Assembly: GCA_029204225.1 (NCBI GenBank)
Contig: CM055093.1
Span: 47,750,354-47,814,353 of the forward strand
Direction: 5' to 3'
Length of the DNA: 64,000 bases
DNA from: Diphasiastrum complanatum
Taxonomy: Eukaryota > Streptophyta > Lycopodiopsida > Lycopodiales > Lycopodiaceae
This document shows, piece after piece, positions 13,698 through 24,700 of this stretch. The notes beneath the pieces are model-generated. The model searched no databases. It was not told the origin of the DNA and saw nothing but the letters and a program-made list of their open reading frames with translations. A program made the translations under genes and the position numbers. Numbering within the stretch: position 1 is the first letter of the stretch; the number at the start of each line of letters is the position of its first letter.

Positions 13698-13719
13698 GGG
13701 GGGGGGGGGGGGGGGGGGG
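13698..13719. repeat. G22 homopolymer
   Basis: Twenty-two consecutive G. Its length may be uncertain in the assembly. 13,440-14,300 around it shows no gene. Confidence 0.9.
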
Positions 13720-14638
13720 AGCCTACAATTTGCTTAGTCTGAATATGTGAAATCCATGCATATTTTTCCTAAAGGCCCTTATGCATGACCTAAAGTTGAG
13801 CTGAAAGGGACAAAGAAAAACAGATTCATCATTCAATTGTTGTGTAAGTTGGTGAAATGATCCGAGAACGGGTTTTCTCCTTCAATATGACTCACTTTGA
13901 ATGCCAATAACTCTCCTTAGGATCCACCAATCCTCTTGAGGTCACTTGCATCACAATCTGCACTTGATTAGCTTTCCATTCATATCCAACATGGATGGAA
14001 AAGATGAAAAGTAACATAGCCACCACTATATCTTGATTGAAGGCCTCACACGTGCTACTACAGTAGGCCGTACAGCTCTGAAATCAGAGAAAAAGATATA
14101 TCAATGAGTGATGAAGAGAGTGAATCTAATTAGCTTAAAATCCAGTGCTAGTAAGAGGCAAAATGTCACCAACAATGATGAGAAGTCATTCCATTTGACA
14201 AAGCAAAATGATAAAGGTATGTTTATAACTAATATGGAAGATTGCTAAAAGTTAGCTAGTTATTTTGATGCTAGATGCCATCATGGGAACTCAATATCCA
14301 CCTCACTTGTACATATCATAAGCACATTTAGGCCTTGATTATGCATTGAATTTATGGATCTAATCTCGAGCTATTTGGAGAGCTATCGCATCCTAATTTG
14401 TAGGGATGCAAAAAATGCAATTGGTGCATCTCATTCCATCAAGCTCATCCTTTTGGATCCAGAGGACCAATCAAATTTTGTCCATGATCAAGGGTCCAAT
14501 CACCTTAGAGGTCTACCACATGCTAATTAGGGTTAGAAATCCATTCTCTATGCTTGTTGGAGAGCTCATTGTGATCACTTTTTGGAAGATAGAATTTTTG
14601 GGTGTAAAAATTTCCTCTTGTAGAAACCCGAGAGCATG

Positions 14639-14759
<121 letters not shown>

Positions 14760-14989
14760 CCTTGTAATCTCAATTTTGGTTAAGGAAAATGCAAACACTT
14801 CAATTTTTCACATGTGTACTTCATACATGCTTGATTTTGATGAACGATCTCTCCTATGTACTTGAGTTCTTGGCTTCAATCAAAGCTAGTTAGATTGTCA
14901 TCTAAAATTCGAGTTTGTGGATCATATATTTGATAATGTGCAATCTCACATGCAGATCTTTTCATGATCCTTAAATGTAGGTTTTAACA

Positions 14990-15001
14990 TGGTATCAGAG
15001 C
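14990..15001 (+). other. Retrotransposon primer-binding site
   Basis: TGGTATCAGAGC, exact plant initiator-Met primer site, preceded by a CA-type LTR end (TTTTAACA). It implies a plus-strand LTR ending at 14,989 that would contain the CT microsatellite. No plus-strand coding follows; a minus-strand copia element begins instead. Confidence 0.6.
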
Positions 15002-15149
15002 TAGATTCATGCATGCTTGATAGTAGATCGTTTCAATCAAGTTATTAGTGAAAAAATCAAGATTTGAAGGTCTTATCAAAATCTCGATTGGTTTGTCTAG
15101 CTATCACAAATCGTTCATGCAGTTTTCATTAGCTAGATCCACAAGCTAA

Positions 15150-17520
15150 TATCAAATAGATTCAGTAAATATCATAAGGAGAGAGTACACAATAATTGCA
15201 AAAAAACTCACATTCCTATACTACGTGTGTCCCAAATCACTACTAATCATGTTAAGATACATACTAACATGTACTGTGTATATAGAATAATGTAAGAAAA
15301 CTGCTTGAGTAGTCAAGTTGAGACAAAAACACTTCATGGTTAAGAAGATTAAACTATTTATATGATATTTTGTGTCACCCGATTACACAGAAGAAAGAGG
15401 AGAGAAAGCACGTTAACTATTCACCAGTGTTAATGCGAAAACAGATGAACAGTAACACTGGTCAAGTGTTCAGATAAATTGGATTCACATGTTCTAACAC
15501 TCTCCCTTAAGTCCTAATTTATCTTACATACATATAGGTTTTCTCTAAAAAGCTCAAATTTATCAATAGTCAATGGGTTTGTAAGTATATCTGCCAGTTG
15601 GTCTTCTATCTTGAAATGCACTACATCTATTTCACTAGATAGTAGCTTTTCTCTAATGAAATGAAATTTTATTTCTATGTGCTTTGTACGTGCATGAAAT
15701 ACAAGATTTTTTGCTAGTTGGATGGCGCTGCCTATTATACTTGATGGTAGTGGGCTTAAACTATAGAATGTCAATATTTTCTAAAACTCTTCTCAACCAT
15801 ATTGCCTCCTATGTGACTAAGCATAGTGCTTTGTATTTGGATTCAATTGTAGATAAGACAATTGTTTTTTGTTTCTTACTTGACCAAGAAAATATACCAT
15901 TACCAAAGTGAAAGACAACCTTTGGTGGATCTCTGTCATCAACATAACTTGCCCAATCCAAATCAACATGACCTTGTAATAATGGCAAATCATACCGCCC
16001 ATCATATATCAAACCATAAGTAGATCTATCTCTGACATAGCGAAGAATTCTCTTCGTAGTTTTCCAATGTGTCTCCCTAGGCATAGCCATAAATTGACTT
16101 ATAAGTCTAATACCATAACATATGTCAGGATGAATAGGGGTAAGATAAATAAGATAGCCAACTAATTAATGAAATATTGTGGCATCTACCAGCTTACTCT
16201 CACCTTCATAAGATAGTTTCTAACCAACCTTCAGAGGCGTATAAATTGGCTTACTAATGCACATTTTGAAATGCTCTAGAATTTCTTTTGCATACTTTGT
16301 CTGTGTGAGTGTGATGCCATCATGTCTTTGCCAAATCTCAACCCCCAAGCAATAATGCATCAAACCAAGGTCATTCATGTTATACTTGTGAATGAGGTCA
16401 TGTACATACAACACGATCAGGGTGATGCTAGAATCTCATGCAAAGTAGTAAATATTAGAATCAGAGGAAGTGCATGCCAACCCCCTAGATAGGAGGTATT
16501 CATCAAAGTGGATGTACCAAGCACAAGGTGCTTGCTTCAATCCATACAAGGCTTTCTTCAGTCTACATACTTTGGTTCATGTCTTGCATCTTGGCTACTG
16601 CATATAAACTTTCTCTTTGAGTTTTCATTCAAAAAAGTAGACTTCATGTCTATTTGATGTAGATTTCATCCAAATAATATTGCCAAAGCAATTACCATGC
16701 AAAGTGTGTTCCACTTAGCTACGGGAGCGAATGTTTCCTCGTAGTCAATGCCTTTACTCTGCACGTATCCCTTAACCACAAGCCTTGCTTTGTGTTTCAC
16801 TAGGGTACCATCAGCATCGTACTTCGTTTTGTCCACCCATTTAATATCAATGGGTTTCTTTCCTTTTGGAAGGTCCACTATCTCCCAAATATCATGGCAT
16901 TGGATGGAATCAATCTCCTCCTACATTGCTTTTTGCCAAATCTCTTGATCCTTGGCCTCCTCAAAGCAAGAGGCCTCACTAGACTCAACAATGTGCCTCG
17001 TAAGTGCAAGATTAACTCACTTTCCATCAATCTGGTGTACCATTTAGGTAGCTTCCACTACAGTGACCCACTACGAGGGGAGTATGTGTCCCCAGAAATG
17101 TCCTTCCTTGCACTTTTCCCCAGCCACTTTCTATTTATTAGTTCCAAAGAGTTTATCTCTTCTCCACCTAGCCTCGTTGATGGGAGGCATGCCACGTCCT
17201 TCATCTTCGACTATCTGTTCATCCTATGGTGATTGTGCAGCTTCATCTTCAATGAGGATCATCAAGTACCACATCTCTATTGATCTACATGCATTGACCC
17301 ACATGATCAAAGCAATGATACCCCTTGGTTGTTCATCTTAACTTGTAAAAATGCATTTCAGGGTTTTTGCTTGCATCTTTCTCCTCTCATTCTTAGGGAC
17401 AAGGACATATACCCTGTATCCAGAAACACGTAGACCGTCCACTCTTCGTTTCTTCCCACTGAATGCTTCCTCAGGAGTCACAACAAGAAAACTCTGTAGT
17501 TATCCATGTGACCCGCGACA
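15150..17520 (-). mobile_element. Ty1/copia pol relic with inactivated RT
   Basis: Reading the minus strand from 17,500 down: integrase C-terminal part (GYRVYVLVPKNERRKMQAKT then LKCIF); RT start (DLPKGKKPIDIKWVDKTKYD, KHKARLVVKGY, EETFAPVAK); IDMKSTFLNE; the RT active site, read YVHD instead of YVDD (ORF 16,220-16,414); then RNase H (ARTKHIEIKFHFIREKL, DQLADILTNPL). A polypurine tract (AAGGGAGAG) and TGTTAGAA start the 3' LTR at 15,499 on the minus strand. The 5' half of the element is missing. Confidence 0.75.
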
Positions 17521-17553
17521 CTTAGTCGATTTTCTGGAATTTATATTCGCATG

Positions 17554-17880
17554 GAACATCCACAAGTGGATTATCCACGCCAAACTAATTTTTGAAACTT
17601 CTTTGGCAATGCCATCAATGCACATGGTCAACGACATTGAAATTTACTATTCACGAGTGGATAATCCACGCAAATATAAATCTGAAAATTTCGACAAGAG
17701 TTTGGGAGGGAAGTAGGGTGCGTCGGACGATGGTTATTTGTGTGGATTATCCACGCATGGATAATCGACGCAAAACCAATTAATGCTAACCGCTTCAATG
17801 GATTAGGGCATTGATGATTGCGGTTTGTGGAACATCCACAGTTGAGTTATCCACGTGTGGATAATACATGCGTGGATATT
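17554..17880. repeat. Degenerate tandem repeat with TTATCCAC palindromes
   Basis: GTGGAT(T/A)ATCCACGC, an almost perfect palindrome, occurs at 17,566-17,580, 17,657-17,671 and 17,742-17,756, 85-91 bp apart. A broken copy follows at 17,757 and a near-palindrome TTATCCACGTGTGGATAA lies near 17,847-17,864. GGAACATCCACA occurs twice (near 17,552 and 17,829). Intervening sequence is faintly similar, so this looks like a decayed satellite of about 90-bp period. Confidence 0.6.
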
Positions 17881-18539
17881 TCTTTTGAAAAAAATAATAA
17901 TTGTTTTTATATTCATGCTTGACAAAATTATATTTGTAATAAAAAAATTACTATTACTCATAGATATAGTCTATAAGCGAATGATCAGACTAATATGCAA
18001 TTTTTTCTCGGATTGCAAATTTTTTTTGTTTTTGTTTTTTTAAAAGTTGCCAATATGGGTATCACGTGAAAGGATTTTAAAAAGAGCAGTTCTGTCGCTT
18101 GGTTTCAGATGGTAGACCCCCAATATATATTATCCACTTCAATCAAATACTAAAGCAAATCATTTTCGCAGACATATTCATTGGCTATTAATTTCAATTC
18201 TATTTGATTTAGTATTTTTGCTATTCATTTGGATTGCAACCAACGGTGGCCCCAATCTGAAAAAGAATTGCAGATTCTTTTGCGATCCAATCAATTTTTT
18301 TCCTAACCTCAGATCACTGGCAACCCGAATTACACAATCAAGATCGTTTTTGCAGTGGAGCACGATAACACTATAACACAGATGTATATGTAGATCGCAA
18401 TACAATTTTTGAATTTTGTAAATTTGTCCATATAGGATGTAATTGTATACCATGTGAAGTTGTCACTTGTTGAAAGGTTAATAGATTTCATGTACTGAGT
18501 TTTGTGCTATCTATTGAGAATAATAAAGCAATGCAATTG

Positions 18540-18890
18540 ATGTTGAATGTTTAAAAAAAGACTTGTTTTAGTAGGCTTGTCTACATTCCTCATACTCAAA
18601 CATTTATTGTTTCTAGAGATGTCATGTTTGATGAATCTAGAATGCATAAGCTTGATGATGATGCAATCGAGCCTACTAGCAAGCCTATTATCAAGGAAAT
18701 AGTAGGGAACCACGAGGAGCAAGCCTACATACTTACAAACTCTCAAAAAATTTCAAATTGAGAGAATGCAACCATCAAGGCTCACATACAATGAAAGAAA
18801 AAAGCAATTGCAAGTTGAGGTTGCTCTTATTACTATTTTTGATGATGTTTCTTCGAGTTTGAATGAAACTTTAACAAAAAAAGAGTGATT
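18540..18890 (+). mobile_element. Ty1/copia fragment (integrase-RT hinge)
   Basis: Plus strand reads VYIPHTQTFIVSRDVMFDES then RMHKLDDDAIEPTSKP. The segment ..I.SRDV.FDE is the standard copia sequence after the integrase core. Stops follow. 17,890-18,540 is AT-rich with nothing recognised. Confidence 0.6.
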
Positions 18891-19199
18891 TGAGCAATTA
18901 AGAGTGCGTATGACACACTTTTGAGATTGATACTTGTAAAACTATTGCTCCTATATCAAATAAGATGTTACTACTTGCTAATTGGTTTTTAAGCTCAATC
19001 TCATGGTCAACTATTTTGCTCTCAAAATGCAAGTTTTCCATCTCATTCTCAATATTACCACCCTCAAATACTCGTTGTGCTTGTGGTTCAACCTGAGCTA
19101 CAAGCCACGAAGTATTGTTTGATCGATCTTGTTGAAAAAACACCTGAAAATTTACTATTTTAGAATATATTGAAAATTCAAATACTTAAATTGCCTACA

Positions 19200-20920
19200 A
19201 TAAAACCAGAAATATGACATGTAATAAATATAAATATAATAATTTGAATTAAAAGAGAAAAAAATCCAACGCATAGCATATGTGCCTACTCACAGTGACG
19301 AGGCAACACCAATGTGTCAGAAGATTCCATGCTCAATGTTATGGATGAATCAATTGCAAAAAATCCACTTGGATCTAATTTTCCCATTGCATTTTGCCCT
19401 CTACAAACTACCTTTAACATTTCGCTCTTCTTTGCCTTGCATTTGCCTTTGCCTTTGAAGAATATTGCTTTGTCACCTTCATCATGAATCTACAAGCTTC
19501 CAAGCCTGTGAAGCATATAGTCCTTCCTGCAACTCTCGACTACTAGGACACCCTACAGGTCTTCAATACTTGAAAGATCACCCAATATAACATAGGATTG
19601 CACAAGATTAGCATGATCACTATCTATTCCATTCACGATGATTTGGAAAAATTCACCCTCCTTTGTGCAGTGGCCAATGCAAGACAATTCTCTATTTAAA
19701 TCTTTGACTCTCAGAACAAAAAATTGGGCACTCTCTCCTCTCTTTTGAAGAAAATGCAGGATTTGATTTCTAAGTGTCAATACTCTTGTAGTGTTTTTAG
19801 ACTCATAAATATATTGAAAGATTTCCCATGCCTCCTTTACAGAAGTACAACCACTTACTTCCTTCAAAAAGTCATTAGAGACATTCATCTTCAAGCAATG
19901 TAATGCTATCTTAGACCTTTTCTTGAACTTGAATACTTCTTGTGGGTTTTGAGACTCCTCCTCACTACCCAAAACTACATCCATCAGATCTTGGAGGACT
20001 ACAATAGAATCCATTCTTACTTTCCACAAGGAATAATTGGATGAGTTAAGCCTTTCACTAGATTCCAACAAAAAGCTACAAATAGAAGGAGACTGCTTAA
20101 GGTCTCCACTACCACTCCACAGCTCCTCCGCTAGCTTAGACATTTTGATGGATGCACAAGAAAGAGCTATTGAATGGTTAAACAAACCTAGTATTCCAGC
20201 AAATTGGAATCCAAATTGAAGATCTTTATCAATTTGGCAAGATCCAAAAAGATCTTGACCTTATAGAAAACCAAACACAAAACTAGTGGCTTGATAATAC
20301 TAGAAATTTGATGAAAAATGAACTCAAAAAATTATTTCGATTTGAATCATTCCAAAGATTAAAAGAACCACTCTTAGAGCATGTTTTCAGGTGCTCAATA
20401 ACCTTTCAAAAGGCTAGATTAGATCACACTTAATGATAAAAATCAATACTATGCATCAAATCCTATCCAACAAGCCAAAAATCCAAGCTAGATCCAAATT
20501 CCAATTCCAATGCAAAATTGTTTGAAGCATTTCAATCAAAACCTAAAAAATAGACTTTCTATGATAAAAAATACCTTCACTTTGGCCTTCCACAACTTAT
20601 AAAATACTAATTCACTTTTGTTATGGGTTATAATTAATAGAATCCTCTCTTGAAGGGCTACAAAGTGCACAACGCTCCCAAGCCAAACTTGCTATTTTGA
20701 GATCACAAGACACAACAAAGAAAGAGAACGGTTTCTAGAGTTATTTGACAGTAAACTTGATCAAAAGCAACTCAAATCCACTTCTATTAGCCCAAAATCT
20801 GTCCCTTGAATGTCTTAGATTGATGTAGAAAAGCTAGAATCACAAATTCTATGCTAAAAACCTAAATTTTGCCATTAACTTGATCAAATCATTGACCACT
20901 TTCACTTGGCTCTCATACCA
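19200..20920 (-). mobile_element. Ty1/copia 5' end: gag, leader, primer site
   Basis: Minus-strand gag frame (19,553-20,185), then upstream a leader of about 720 bp and a primer-binding-site variant at 20,909-20,920 (TGGTATGAGAGC on the minus strand). An LTR would begin at 20,921 with TG on the plus strand and extend toward OEP80. pol is missing; downstream of gag the frame is broken. Confidence 0.65.
19553..20185 (-). pseudogene. copia gag polyprotein (UBN2-type), truncated
   Basis: 210-residue frame. Residues about 45-60 read LNSSNYSLWKVRM, the gag N-terminal motif (L...NY..W), and about 110-150 read KMNVSNDFLKEVSGCTSVKE then AWEIFQYIYESKNTTRVLTL, typical of the UBN2 capsid-like domain. 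It ends in a stop before any zinc knuckle. A second start at residue 14 is possible. Confidence 0.7.
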
Positions 20921-21058
20921 TGATAAAAATCAGAGATTTGAATGCCAGAAATGATTAAGCAATCTAAGGTGTGCTTACACAATAACCTATTGGAGTCGAA
21001 GCATGGAAGAGGCCATTAGAGCAATGCATGGCATTGGTACCACCAACTCTCTACCCTA
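20921..21058 (-). promoter_or_regulatory. Probable copia LTR abutting the OEP80 promoter
   Basis: Directly beyond the primer site at 20,909-20,920 the plus strand starts TGATAAAAATCAG, consistent with an LTR end (TG..CA). The other LTR boundary is not identified, so how much of the 138 bp before the TATA-like run belongs to the LTR is unknown. Confidence 0.4.
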
Positions 21059-21059
21059 G

Positions 21060-21068
21060 TATATATAT
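21060..21068 (+). promoter_or_regulatory. Candidate TATA box of OEP80
   Basis: TATATATAT lies 75 bp before the preferred start codon (21143) and directly before the alternative ATG at 21071. If it is the TATA box, transcription would begin near 21090-21100, making 21143 the first ATG in the mRNA. Inference from position and sequence only. Confidence 0.45.
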
Positions 21069-21142
21069 TCATGCACCACCTTCATAGATTCCTCTTTGGC
21101 GATCCATATTTGCTTCTGCACCACCTGCGGGAGGTCGCCGCC

Positions 21143-21796
21143 ATGTCCTCTTCTTCTTCCTCTTCGCCATCGTCCTCGGAATTGCGTGTTCATGCATCCC
21201 CGCACTCGTCCGCTGCTGTTGCTGCCATCGCTTCTCCAGTGAGGTTCATCTCTTCTTCTATTAAGATCCCTGCTCCATCTCGGCAGCCGTGGAACGCAAA
21301 CGGGATAGTTGATTGTTTGAGAGCACACTTTGATAGAGTTACGTCTTGTGTGAGTGCCTTTGTCAGGCATAATAGCCCTATTCGACAGCCTCTGCTCTGC
21401 TGTGCGTCTCTGAGCGCTGGCCATGACAGCAATGTAAGAAATTGGAGTCAGGAACAGGCAATTCCGCCATCAAAGAATGCTGCTGCGAGGGCGTCCGTGG
21501 GGGAGAGCAGAGGTGGAAGACAAGGAGATGGCATTCAGTTTGTTCAGGAATCAAAGGAAGAGGAGGAAAGGGTACTTATCAGTGATGTTTTGGTCCAAGA
21601 TAAGGACGGGCAAGAGATAGAAAATGCAGAACTGTTAACGATTGCTCGAGAAGCTTTGAAGGCCTGCAAACCTAATTTTGCCCTAACCACTAAAGAAGTG
21701 CAGGATGATGTCCATCGCATTATCCAGACTGGCTACTTTTCTTCGTGTCTACCAATGGCTGAAGATACACGAGATGGAGTCCGCCTGATTTTCAAG
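21143..21796 (+). CDS. OEP80: OEP80 exon 1 (residues 1-218)
   Basis: Encodes the Ser/Ala-rich N-terminal part and the first POTRA-type repeat (from [15 protein letters not shown] to DGVRLIFK). It ends TTCAAG|GTACGC in phase 0. The open frame continues 45 bases into the intron before a stop, so the donor is supported by homology of exon 2 rather than by a stop at the boundary. The N-terminal region is compositionally unlike the rest and not conserved in the family. Confidence 0.93.
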
Positions 21797-24700
21797 GTAC
21801 GCATTTGTGTTTGTGTGCTTAGTTACTATGTAGCATACAAATCTTGATCATTCCTTTAACGTTACCACATATTGAAGGCCATGGATTGAATCTGAAGATC
21901 TTCACGTTGTAGTACCGAGGCAAAAAAGTGAGTGGGCTGACTACTATTACCTTACGCTGAATAGTTTCACATGCATGTTCACCACCCTCAACCTATTTAG
22001 AAACGCGTACTTGCATATGACTCTTTTATATAAATGGACATGTGTAGTCACAAGTTTGACCATTTCTGTTGGAGTGTACGAAAGCGGTATTCAAAGATAT
22101 ATATGTAGCTATTAGATCTTAGAAGTTATATGTAGCTTAGCTGATATGACTTTCTATGAGGTGTTTGCATTACTGTCATTGTTACACCTTGAAATTATTT
22201 TTATAATATTAAAATTTAATTGTCAGAAAAATTGGCGATCAGTAAAGTGTGTGCAGAGAATCATGCCATGTAAGAATGTTGTTTTCCTAGCCAGCTCATA
22301 TCAGGGATGTTTTCTAAGAAGTAGTAGAATGTACTATCAGCTGAGACAGAGGAATGTACTATCTACCTTATAAGCAAGTCAAATGTACCGACTGTTCATA
22401 GTAGATGAATGTACTTACTTGTTGGATAACCTTGTGATCAAGTATACTGTAGTGCTTACTGGAGCACATAGTGGACCATGAGCGGTATTTTATCATCTGG
22501 AATTCATATCAAAACTAAAGAGTCAACACCTTTTGGGGCAAAAAATAGCCATTGTTTTGAGGCATGCTATATCTTAGAAAGAGGAGATCGAGGTCTTCAA
22601 GACAACGTATTTTCATTTGAAAAGCAAAGCTCTGATCATACAGATTTCTAGAAAGACAATCAAAAAACTTTTTTCAGACAATTTAAGGACAGTGCATGCC
22701 GTTTGATAAGGACTTGGGCACTTTTCCTACATATAACAAAAGCTTGCACCATAGGGAAGTCCTTTAGAACTGGCACAAAGAGATCCATCTATGGCAAAAG
22801 CTCAATGAGAGCTTTTTGACATGAAAATGAAACATTAGTTTACAAGTTCCAGATTAGTTGTGCTTGCCCAAGTTCAAGAAGCAAAGAGTGCAATTGTCTT
22901 TGTAGATGCTAAATAATTATATCTAAACTTGGTTAGGGAGGTTTGATAAGGCATGGTGCATTGAGACTAGGTTTGCTCACCTAGAGGCAAATAAAGGAAT
23001 AGGGCTGGGCCCCCTTAAAGAACACTTGAGCTACCCTCGAGAAATGGAGAAAGGGCACAAAATGCTAAAATTGATCCTCAACCCTCAAGAGAGAAAGTCG
23101 TACACCACTTGAGAACACATGGAAGGCCATAAAGGCACGTGCAGAGTTATGCACATGATTGCAGTCATCATCCTTGTGCTACATCATGTAGAAATCAAGG
23201 TGAGGACACCAACATGCGAATACTAATCAAGTTAGTAAACCAGTCATAAGTAGTTCCACCATCCATGAAGTTGTTCACATTACAGAAACTCAGCCACTTC
23301 CAAGCATATGACTTACTTCTAGCATAATATATTGATGAATGAAGGAGAATATTGTAGTTTAATGTATCCATCTTGCAACAGTGACCCATGAATATTGCAA
23401 GAATCATAGACTCATCTCACGCTCATTGCACAACACAATACATTTGCGAATTAAGGACTTATTGCTATGGATCTCAACCTGCATCCAGTAGAATAGTAGG
23501 CATATTTATGGGATCTAACATCAAGATACACTATGCCTACATCACAAGGTCAACATGCATTGCAAACAGAAGATGAGTAGAGAAAAGAATGAAGCAGTAG
23601 GCCATGGTTGCACAATACACGATAACCTAGAAGAATAGATCCATTAGTAGATCATCATTTGCATTTAGGACCTTTGGCAAGGAGAGGAAGAAAATCCTCT
23701 TGCTATGGTTCTTACAGTTCTGCAACACACAACCAACAACAAGTGCTTACAAAGAACGAAAATAAGAAAAAAAAAATTAGAGAGTACCACTTTGTGCTGT
23801 ACTTTCGCCACACCCACAAGCATAAAAAATTAGAATAGATCTCCCTCTCAAATCACTTGCAAGCACATTGGTACGAGTGTCCTCTTTCCCCCCACAATGA
23901 GAAATGTGGGATAGAATGCACTTAAATCTATGTGGAGTATGGTGTTTCAATCTCCCAATCCCGCCCATGTAGTCGCTTTAAGCAAATGTATCTCTAGTCA
24001 CTACTATTTACATGTGAAGACACTATCTTGAAGTTCTCGAGCTCCTCCTTTCAACAGGCTATGGCTCACTTTGATTCGATAAGTATTGATGTCTACGTTT
24101 TTGCTCGAACAACATTCCTCAACACACAGTTTGGTACAAATCCAAACTACAAAAGTTTCAATTAAGGTGTATGGGTCTCCAAAACCTAGCTACACTTATT
24201 CCTTAGTAGATTTGATTATATAGTTTCCCAAAAGCAAAATGGTATAGTTGTGTGTTGAACCATTAGTCTAGATAGATCGGTGATCCTACTGGGTAGAGTA
24301 CCTTCATCTACCCAAGCTGGTTAGTATTTCCGACCTTGAAGTTGGTATTGAGACAAACAACACATTTGCTCATTTGTGTGGACAATTCTTTGATTGCACA
24401 AACTAATGTAGCACATTTGATTACTTACCCACCCAATTGATGAGTTCACCATCCACATGCATGTCTTTAGATAAGTTTGAAAAATTACTCTTAGAAAGAC
24501 CCATTGTTCTTCATGTAATAGTTATCAGATTTATATGTATGACTTATATGTTTTATAGAAAGAAAGGAATCATTCCATAGCCCAATAGTCTGGGGCTATA
24601 ACATCCTCACTACTAAGTTACATTTGATATGATTCTCACAATGCTACACCACCAAATAGTTTAGCTAGCAAATTTTCAACAATCCTATTCACTTTGAACA

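Noticed and set aside
17554-17880. DnaA-box-like TTATCCACA words suggesting a bacterial or plastid replication origin
   Set aside because: The surroundings are plant retroelements, there is no dnaA or plastid sequence, and the motif is a palindrome unlike a DnaA box array.
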